From contig CM041292.1 of NCBI GenBank assembly GCA_023052935.1, forward strand, positions 29,461,454 through 29,525,453: 64,000 nucleotides of DNA. The letters are read 5' to 3'. Position 1 is the stretch's first letter, and each line of letters begins with the position of its first letter. Below the pieces are notes generated by a model. It worked only from the letters and a program-made list of their open reading frames with translations. It made no database searches and was not told the DNA's origin. The translations under genes and the position numbers were made by a program. The DNA is from Piezodorus guildinii (Eukaryota; Arthropoda; Insecta; Hemiptera; Pentatomidae). This document shows positions 57,294 to 64,000 of this stretch, piece by piece.

Positions 57294-57885
57294 TCTTTTC
57301 CTTAAAAGTTTGAAATTCATTTATTCAAACACTTTTAATATTACTAAACGAATCGCTTGTTAATAAGATTAAAATATAAGTCGAATTTCGTAACATTTCA
57401 CTTGGTTTATTAAATGATTTATGTTTATTGATAATCCTATCCGAATCAGATTATACACACTCCATTGTAATAAGCTTATTACACTAAGTCTCTCCTAGCA
57501 GCTTCCTTCCTTGCTCTAATTTTGTTTTTAACGTTCAATAATAATCTTAAGCTAATGTTGATTCTGCTATTGCTAAATTACTCATTGTTTAAATATTGTC
57601 TTTTTTTAATCTATTGTATTTACTTCCTTTTATTTTATAAATTGTCTTTCATCTCTATTATCAATGTTTCTTATATAACGGAAAGTAATATTGTTAAATA
57701 AAACAATAAAATACTAAAATTTTATCATAATGTGTTGGCTAAAAAAACGTATAAGTAACAAGTAAAAAAAATAAACTTCGATTTCGCAACCATGGTGACC
57801 CTACCATCTTCTAGACTGGCGCATGAACATCGGTCTAATCATTTTTTTAAGTTCTATGTTTAAATATCTTCATTTTTCATTAAAT

Positions 57886-57886
<1 letters not shown>
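57294..57886. other. Unannotated stretch
   Basis: No feature recognised. Confidence 0.4.
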
Positions 57887-57947
<61 letters not shown>

Positions 57948-57948
57948 C
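57887..57948. repeat. (TA)n microsatellite at the left end of the Penelope pair
   Basis: TA run with one interruption. About 10-30 bp separate it from the Penelope-like 3' end. Confidence 0.95.
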
Positions 57949-58051
57949 AAGAAATTAATTCTTCGACCCTTTTTTTATATTATAATTTTGTTTTAAATAA
58001 TTCGGGTTTTGGGCCATTAAACCAATACTCCTTCTTAATTTTCTTTATTTT

Positions 58052-58100
58052 GACGTTTCGATCCTCCGTCCATGAATACACATAGGATCCTTTTCACTGC
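58052..58100 (-). ncRNA. Hammerhead-like motif, left Penelope copy
   Basis: Reverse complement of the right-hand motif at 60130-60178: on the minus strand CAGTGAAAAGGATCCT, a loop, then AGGATCGAAACGTC. The 6-bp stem GATCCT/AGGATC precedes GAAAC. The CTGATGA box is degenerate. Confidence 0.4.
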
Positions 58101-58504
58101 AACTAAACATAATTGGTTACATTTTGCAGTATGTTGGTTACATTTTCCATAAATCATCTATCTATAGCCGGGTACAATATATTATAAAAACATCTTACCA
58201 AAGAATTTTATTGAGCACCGGCACACCACTCAGGCTAACACAGGGCACTGGGATCTCCAAGCCCTCCCCCCTCCAGCCTTGGCGGCCGAAGCTCAACTTA
58301 TCAATAAATAAATACAATAAAATTATTCTATTAAAAATACAAGGTCAACAACGCTTAAAAAATATATCACAAAAACAACAATAAAATAAACCAAACTATT
58401 ATATAGACCAATAACTATGAAACAATCTAAAATATTTTATATAAATAATGATTATAAAAACTGATAACAATAAACAACTTATATATTAACCATAATAAAA
58501 CTTT

Positions 58505-59065
58505 TTAATTTCGTCTACTTATTCTTCCCAATTTATTTAAAATATTATTGTATACGTTGCTAAGTTTTGTGCAATCATTCCGCGCATTTACAGTATGTTC
58601 GTTCCTAATGATGTGCATCATCTCAAGAATCAATCTCTTTTCTTTATTTTTTACAGGGTCACGGTTTTTCTTTTTGTGAGAAAATGTTTCATAGGCCCCC
58701 CGTAGACACTTCTCTATGACACCTGCAGGGTAACCATTATTTTTTAAAATTTCTCTTGCTCGGTTAATATTTTCGTCTCTATAAGAGATACTGCTTAGAG
58801 TATTGCTCTGTAGCATATATTTCTCCCAATGTTGATCTTAATTTTTAGGTCGTGGCAAGAATTAAAATTTAAAATACGGCCACCATTGTATTTTCTCTCG
58901 TGCCATGATACTTTTGTGTACCCTAGCCCGCGAATTATTTTCGTATCTAAAAATGTGATCATATTGTCTTTTTCTTCTTCGATAGTAAATTTTATATTTT
59001 GATCTTTATTAAAATGTCCCAAAATATCATTTAAGCTCTCTGTCGGAACACTTAAAATGGTGTCA
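58505..59065 (-). pseudogene. Penelope-like polyprotein fragment: RT C-terminus without GIY-YIG
   Basis: Upstream frame (about 59065-58800): VPTESLNDILGHFNKDQNIK, FTIEEEKDNMITFLDTKII and RILNFNSCHDLKIK, the region after the catalytic YADD in Penelope-like reverse transcriptases. A frameshift near 58800-58816 leads into SSISYRDENINRAREILKNN, GYPAGVIEKCLRGAYETFSH, then NRDPV joined to KNKEKRLILEMMHIIRNEH and a stop at 58505. The catalytic RT core is truncated away and the endonuclease deleted, so inactive. Confidence 0.85.
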
Positions 59066-59086
59066 TGTTATTAAAATGTGTAATGT

Positions 59087-59725
59087 TATAGAGACGAAAA
59101 TATTAACCGAGCAAGAGAAATTTTAAAAAATAATGGTTACCCTGCAGGTGTCATAGAGAAGTGTCTACGGGGGGCCTATGAAACATTTTCTCACAAAAAG
59201 AAAAACCGTGACCCTGTAGATCCTTATTCTTATTTTTCTATTGAATATATCAGACCACTGGCCCCCATAAAAAAGGGGATATTCAAAAATGAAAACGTAA
59301 ATATTGTGTACAAATATAATAATAATTTTAAAAAAATGCTCTACTCTAGACTTAAAGATAAAACCAGTAAAGAAAAATTATCTAACATTGTATATAGGAT
59401 AGATTGCAGAAATTGTGAAGGCACTTATGTTGGCCAAACTTCACAATATTTAAATAAAAGAATTTACGCGCATAAATACAGTGTGGAATCCAAGAAAGAA
59501 GAAACGGCCTTAGCGAGTCACGCTATCAAAAACAACCACAATTTTGATTTTAAAAATGTAAGTGTTCTGGATGTGGAAAAAAATAAAGAAAAGAGATTGA
59601 TTCTTGAGTTGATGCACATCATTAGGAACGAACATACTGTAAATGCGCGGAATGATTGCACAAAACTTAGCAACGTATACAATAATATTTTAAATAAATT
59701 GGGAAGAATAAGTAGACGAAATTAA
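59087..59725 (+). pseudogene. Penelope-like GIY-YIG endonuclease domain, 5'-truncated ORF
   Basis: Open for 212 codons from the truncation point (YRDENINRAREILKNNGYPA) to TAA at 59723-59725. The GIY-YIG module is SNIVYRIDCRNCEGTYVGQT, with NIVYRIDC and TYVGQT as the two signature strands, the CRNC cysteines typical of Penelope-like enzymes, and LNKRIYAHK (catalytic Arg). Then SHAIKNNHNFDF (His and Asn typical of the family) and EKRLILELMHIIRNE (catalytic Glu region). The ATG at 59306 falls after the linker and is probably not a real start. The nuclease nicks target DNA to prime reverse transcription. RT is missing here. Confidence 0.92.
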
Positions 59726-60129
59726 AAAGTTTTATTATGGTTAATATATAAGTTGTTTATTGTTATCAGTTTTTATAATCATTATTTATATAAAATATTT
59801 TAGATTGTTTCATAGTTATTGGTCTATATAATAGTTTGGTTTATTTTATTGTTGTTTTTGTGATATATTTTTTAAGCGTTGTTGACCTTGTATTTTTAAT
59901 AGAATAATTTTATTGTATTTATTTATTGATAAGTTGAGCTTCGGCCGCCAAGGCTGGAGGGGGGAGGGCTTGGAGATCCCAGTGCCCTGTGTTAGCCTGA
60001 GTGGTGTGCCGGTGCTCAATAAAATTCTTTGGTAAGATGTTTTTATAATATATTGTACCCGGCTATAGATAGATGATTTATGGAAAATGTAACCAACATA
60101 CTGCAAAATGTAACCAATTATGTTTAGTT

Positions 60130-60178
60130 GCAGTGAAAAGGATCCTATGTGTATTCATGGACGGAGGATCGAAACGTC
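60130..60178 (+). ncRNA. Hammerhead-like motif in the Penelope 3' region
   Basis: CAGTGAAAAG, then a 6-bp perfect stem GATCCT (60141-60146) / AGGATC (60165-60170), then GAAACGTC. Hammerhead ribozymes have CTGATGA, stem II, GAAA, stem III and a GTC cleavage site, and are known from Penelope-like elements. Here stem II and GAAAC are good but CTGATGA is degenerate and stem III cannot form in cis, so it is probably inactive. Confidence 0.45.
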
Positions 60179-60243
60179 AAAATAAAGAAAATTAAGAAGG
60201 AGTATTGGTTTAATGGCCCAAAACCCGAATTATTTAAAACAAA

Positions 60244-60248
<5 letters not shown>

Positions 60249-60307
<59 letters not shown>
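60249..60307. repeat. (TA)n microsatellite at the right end of the Penelope pair
   Basis: About 29 TA units directly after the Penelope 3' end. Confidence 0.97.
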
Positions 60308-60309
<2 letters not shown>

Positions 60310-61020
60310 CAACTTTTCCGGGTAGAATACCAAATTAAGAAGTTAATGTTATTTTTGCTATCAAGAAAAATATATCAAAAAATTTAAATTACAACTTTTC
60401 GTTAGGAATGGAAATTGTAAAATTGGGTGCGAATGACGCTTGTGGTTTAAAAGCTCTTATAAATAAATATATATATTATATAAGATAAAGATTCAAAGGA
60501 GAAAAATCAAATTTGGTATAAGCGATATAGGGATAAGAAGAAAATTATGCAACAGTCTAATCATTATATTTCTATATCAACAAACAAATTGACAATAATG
60601 GTTGAAGAGAACAGAAAATAAGCGTCCTTTTTAAACAAAAAAAAAAAAACGGTGGCATAGATATAAGAAAAACATCATACATTTTAATTGTTCTTAGATG
60701 CGTAAATCTTCTAATTGAGAATAATTCCAATAATAATGCCGAAATTCAAGATAAAGAGAAAATTAAGGGTCGTCAATATCAACGCAGACAAGAAAGTCAA
60801 CGACAAATCCAAAAAAAGAGCGATCAATTTAATTCCAAATTTCTAAATTTTCGAATTTCCGTGATACAAATAGCAGATCCACGAAAAAAAAACAAAAAAA
60901 AAACTATCCTCATTTCAGCGAAATTCTAGTGCAAATCGCGAAATGAAAAAATAGGATTTCACTTCTATCGGCAGTCCCTATGGCTGCCTGAATTATATAC
61001 ACACACATATATATATTATA

Positions 61021-61077
<57 letters not shown>

Positions 61078-61652
61078 CTTCCCTAAAAGAAACTGATTTA
61101 AGACTGAAGCAATAAAACAACTCCTAAAGTTTGAGGGAAAAAAATATATCGAAATGTTGAAGCATTGTTGGTGGAAGTAAGGAGAATTGGCATACGAATG
61201 TAGTAGTATTGGCAGCTAAATTCCTACCTGCTCCAATATCGGTATTTGCGGTCGTATACAGGTCCTGTATAAAAACATTCCGTCGGAAATTTCACCAATG
61301 TTAACAAATACCTTTAAATGAATTTTTATTTATGTTTTTATGATAAGAATATTAGATAATTCAATACGTCATGTGTGTAGGCAACGGTTGTTGGTTTAGT
61401 TATAAAAACCTATGACTATTCCATTATTTTATTTTATTTGTTCAGCTCATAGACTTAAAAACTAAATAAACCCCAACACATTCCTATAATACTTAATGTA
61501 GATTTAATCTACGTGGGGAGGTAGATTTTTCGATATTACATTTATATTTATTTTTTTACAAAAATTAATAAAGTTGTTTGGTGGCTAATCGTTGTTTAAT
61601 CGAACTACTTGCTACTGGTGATTCAAAATATATTAAAGAGACAACTCAAATA

Positions 61653-61699
<47 letters not shown>
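60308..61699. other. AT-rich stretch with two (TA)n tracts
   Basis: (TA)n at about 60994-61075 (beginning CACACA) and 61657-61699. No gene or named repeat. Confidence 0.5.
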
Positions 61700-61702
<3 letters not shown>

Positions 61703-62033
61703 GTCGGTGTGTGTGGGTATGTTGTAACTCTACCGCGAAAAAAAAAATCGGAGGGAACTTCAATTTGATATTTAAGACAACTATATACCCGCGATCTCAC
61801 AGCGACTTTTTCACAAAAATCGGTTGATCGAAAGTGCTACTTTATACCTTGCATTTTGCATCTTTTTACAGTTATCTCAAAAACAGCTCTAATGATTTTG
61901 ATTAAACACGCTATATTGATGTAAACTTATAAGGGTTATATTATCATGTAGGTTTCATTCTGATTGAAACACTCTGAAAGGGTTTAATTGATTTTAACAG
62001 TCGAGGTAAGTGATAGTTGAGTGTTGCTCCAGA
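61700..62033 (-). mobile_element. H family copy 12, internally deleted
   Basis: Left: GGTCGGTGTGTGTGGG and TATTTAAGACAACTATATACCC. Right: TTAATTGATTTTAACAGTCG, AGGTAAGTGATAGTTGAGTG and TTGCTCCAGAT, the reverse of the 5' terminus. The middle is deleted between TCTGAAAGGG and TTTAATTGATT. The 3' hairpin is replaced by the adjoining (TA)n. Confidence 0.8.
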
Positions 62034-63069
62034 TATTTTCCAATTATGATTAAAAAAAAATAGAATCGATAATTAAAATGATGAAATAGTTATTAATAAT
62101 ATTTTTGATCTGTAATGATCTAAAATTGCTGATAACAATTTTTATCCAAATTTTGTTGTATGTTTTTAATTATCGATTTCAAAGCCTGACTAATTTTTTT
62201 CATTTCATTTGCATCTTCTTGGATTCTCAGAAGGAATGAAAAATGTGGTACATATATGAGGAAAGAAAAGAAACATGGCGAATATGAGTATTTATGTGGG
62301 ATTTTCCAAAGGGCAAGAAAGGAATAATCGAAACTTTTAGATATCTGGGCAGGGATGAAAAGTCAGAATGGCGTTGCCTAGTTTCAAGTGGGTGGAATTA
62401 GAGTTTAATAGTAGAAGGCATAGAGGTTACTAAGAGATTAATTTAATTCGATATGTGGAGGTATCTGTCAAAGTCAAATCTGAAAATTTTAAGGAAGTTT
62501 CATATTTATTTGAATATTTAGACGATTAATGAGATCTATAGAAAAAAGTTACCGTTTTTCAACTAAATATTTGTTTTTAATTTCTTTGATATATAATATG
62601 ATTAATTCTCAAATTATAGATTCCTTTCGCTGAATATTTATTACTTCATACGTTACTACAGTGACAATAAAATTGTTTTCCATTAACGCTTCTTTGATAT
62701 TTAATTTAAGGTTTCTTCTTTAAAATAACTAACTAATCGAAGGTTTTCTTTGAAAAAGTTTAACGGGACTAAACAAGCTTAGAGAATGCTTACATAGGGA
62801 TTGCTTCGTATTAAATATATTCACAGTCCTTGGAAATCTTGAATTAGACAAAACAGTACTTTGTTTTTTATACTTCATTACAGTGGGTAACTCATTGACG
62901 AAAATGAATCTAAGTATGAAAATAAGAAAGGTTGTTAATTTATTAAGTATATTTTACAAATATTTCTGGAATCTATCATCTAGTTGTAGATAAATTAATG
63001 AAATTTATTAAGGAATGGAGTGGATATTTAGCTAATGGAAGCAGAAGAACACTAATTGTTTGAAGAGGA
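62034..63069. other. AT-rich stretch, nothing recognised
   Basis: No ORF or repeat recognised. Confidence 0.45.
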
Positions 63070-63260
63070 CAGATAACAATAGCGCGGGGAACGTCATAGA
63101 GGAGAAGATCCATGTTGGCAAGAACTGGATCCATTTGTAGCGTTGCTCCCTCTCTCTTACTCCCTCACCCTCTCACTCTCTCTCTCTCTCTCTCTCACCC
63201 TCTCTCCCCGCGCTAATGACCGCCCTGGCTACTGTGGATTTATCATGCGGTTTGGATCGT
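63070..63260. other. GC-richer block with (CT)n and a short inverted repeat
   Basis: (CT)n at 63174-63197 flanked by CCCTC-rich sequence. TAGCGCGGGGA (about 63080) and TCCCCGCGCTA (about 63204) are inverted copies. Downstream GCGCTAGTCCGGCGGTTCGC. Could be a promoter-proximal GAGA-rich region or a repeat; no TSS or ORF can be supported. Confidence 0.25.
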
Positions 63261-64000
63261 TTGTACATCTGCGCTAGTCCGGCGGTTCGCTGTTCGCTAA
63301 TGAAACTGATGCTCCTTATGTTTTTTAATGTCTGCCATTAAATTTATTGCTACAGCAGAAGTAAACGTAACAATCGGGCGTGATAGTAATAATCATTAAC
63401 ATTTGTAATCATAATGTACGTATAATTGTATGATAATACCCGCTTTGTTAGTTTAAATTTTTATTGGCACAAAACATCACGGTTATCAGTGCCAGATAAA
63501 CTCATTTAAGAAAATCTATTTAAAACAAATAATATGAGTTGAAACAATCAATAATGATTTTAGTTGAAATAATACGATGAAGAAATTCCCATTCGGATCT
63601 GCTGCTCAACTTCGCTATGAGTACACAGCATACCGCATCAAACCTGAAGAAAATTGTAAAGAAAAATAGAGAGAGAGACTGTCGAAGAGAAATACATAAA
63701 CATTACTGATTTCGAAATTGCTTATGGGCATATATAAATCCAGCCTAGCCTCATAGCATATATGCAGTTTTAATAACAATATAAGTTAAAACAAATAATA
63801 ATAATCAATAATAAAAATAAATCACCCTCTGAATTCACATTTGTTTGAAGAAAATATAGAAAACTGCGATCTTATAAATATAGAAAACTGTGCATTCAGT
63901 ATGGCAGTCCAAGCATCATTAACTAAAGTAGATATGAAAGTAAATACAATAAGACCTATGCCAGATATGAAAATACCTATATGGTATGAATGCCAATCGA
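63261..64000. other. Unannotated stretch to window end
   Basis: AT-rich. A frame runs off the end near 63840-64000 but has no recognisable content. Confidence 0.35.

Larger units (their letters stand above)
57960..59065 (-). mobile_element. Penelope-like element, left copy, internally deleted
   Basis: Reads leftward: part of the RT C-terminus, linker, the end of ORF, and a 3' non-coding region of about 540 bp ending near a (TA)n. Its 3' half is the reverse complement of the right copy (59087-60248). It lacks the GIY-YIG domain: the frame jumps from NRDPV directly to KNKEKRLILEMMH, a deletion of about 360 bp relative to the right copy. Confidence 0.85.
59087..60248 (+). mobile_element. Penelope-like element, right copy, 5'-truncated, with GIY-YIG
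   Basis: Starts inside the linker after RT, contains the full endonuclease and a 3' non-coding region of about 520 bp, and ends at ACAAAATTATAATATA where it runs into (TA)n. Head to head with the left copy; the junction of about 20 bp lies at about 59066-59086. Inverted partial dimers are typical of Penelope-like elements. Confidence 0.88.

Noticed and set aside
58124..58384. 86-residue ORF found twice (also 59846-60106)
   Set aside because: It lies antisense in the 3' non-coding region of the Penelope-like copies; identity between them reflects the inverted duplication.

Overview
This 64 kb window looks like intergenic or heterochromatin-like DNA from an insect nuclear genome. It is AT-rich with long (TA)n and (CA)n microsatellites, and nearly every protein-coding trace belongs to a transposable element of a class common in arthropods. 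Two Jockey-clade retrotransposons, I-, RTE- and CR1-like LINE tails, a mariner fragment, Penelope-like copies with GIY-YIG, a Helitron helicase tail and several tRNA-derived SINE copies support an insect. The order (a hemipteran is plausible) cannot be fixed from the sequence alone. I recognise no host gene, rRNA or functional tRNA.

Layout. 1-7.3 kb: copies of a very abundant non-autonomous family (here called H), decayed Jockey and mariner pieces and SINEs. 7.9-10.7 kb: a near-perfect 2.76 kb palindrome built from two kinds of tandem repeat, resembling a Foldback element, with a SINE inserted at its right edge. 10.7-15 kb: an AT-rich stretch, long (TA)n tracts and a diverged tandem array of roughly 160-175 bp units. 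15.7-17.5 kb: a relic with terminal inverted repeats, containing a nested I-clade LINE tail. 17.9-18.9 kb: a truncated Jockey. 20.6-24.3 kb: a 5'-truncated Jockey copy with a 13-bp target duplication. 24.9-26.3 kb: an RTE-like LINE tail and a Helitron 3' end with helicase C-terminus. 27.3-28.3 kb: an H copy. 31-36 kb: two inverted copies of an unclassified repeat plus small LINE pieces. 36-42 kb: CR1-like, RTE-like and I-like LINE tails, partly nested. 44-46 kb: another H copy and a SINE with a T-rich tail. 46.4-47.6 kb: two more decayed Jockey pieces. 48.5-53.1 kb: a Jockey-clade element that appears full length, with a 12-bp target duplication, an intact gag-like ORF1 and a disabled ORF2. 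53.1-54.8 kb: three H copies or pieces in alternating orientation. 58-60.2 kb: two Penelope-like copies head to head. 60.3-64 kb: mostly unrecognised AT-rich DNA with one short H copy.

How it works together: this is a nest of parasitic elements, not a pathway. Jockey ORF1 (zinc-knuckle RNA-binding protein) and ORF2 (endonuclease plus reverse transcriptase) would act together for target-primed reverse transcription. SINEs and truncated LINE tails depend on such enzymes. The H family has no coding capacity and would depend on a partner elsewhere, possibly a Helentron-type Rep/helicase. Nested insertions with target duplications give relative ages for several events. The most unusual structures are the palindrome at 7.9-10.7 kb, the H family with its 12-bp subterminal inverted repeat, the head-to-head Penelope pair with a hammerhead-like motif, and a 42-bp-arm hairpin at 331-531 carrying a similar Penelope-type motif.
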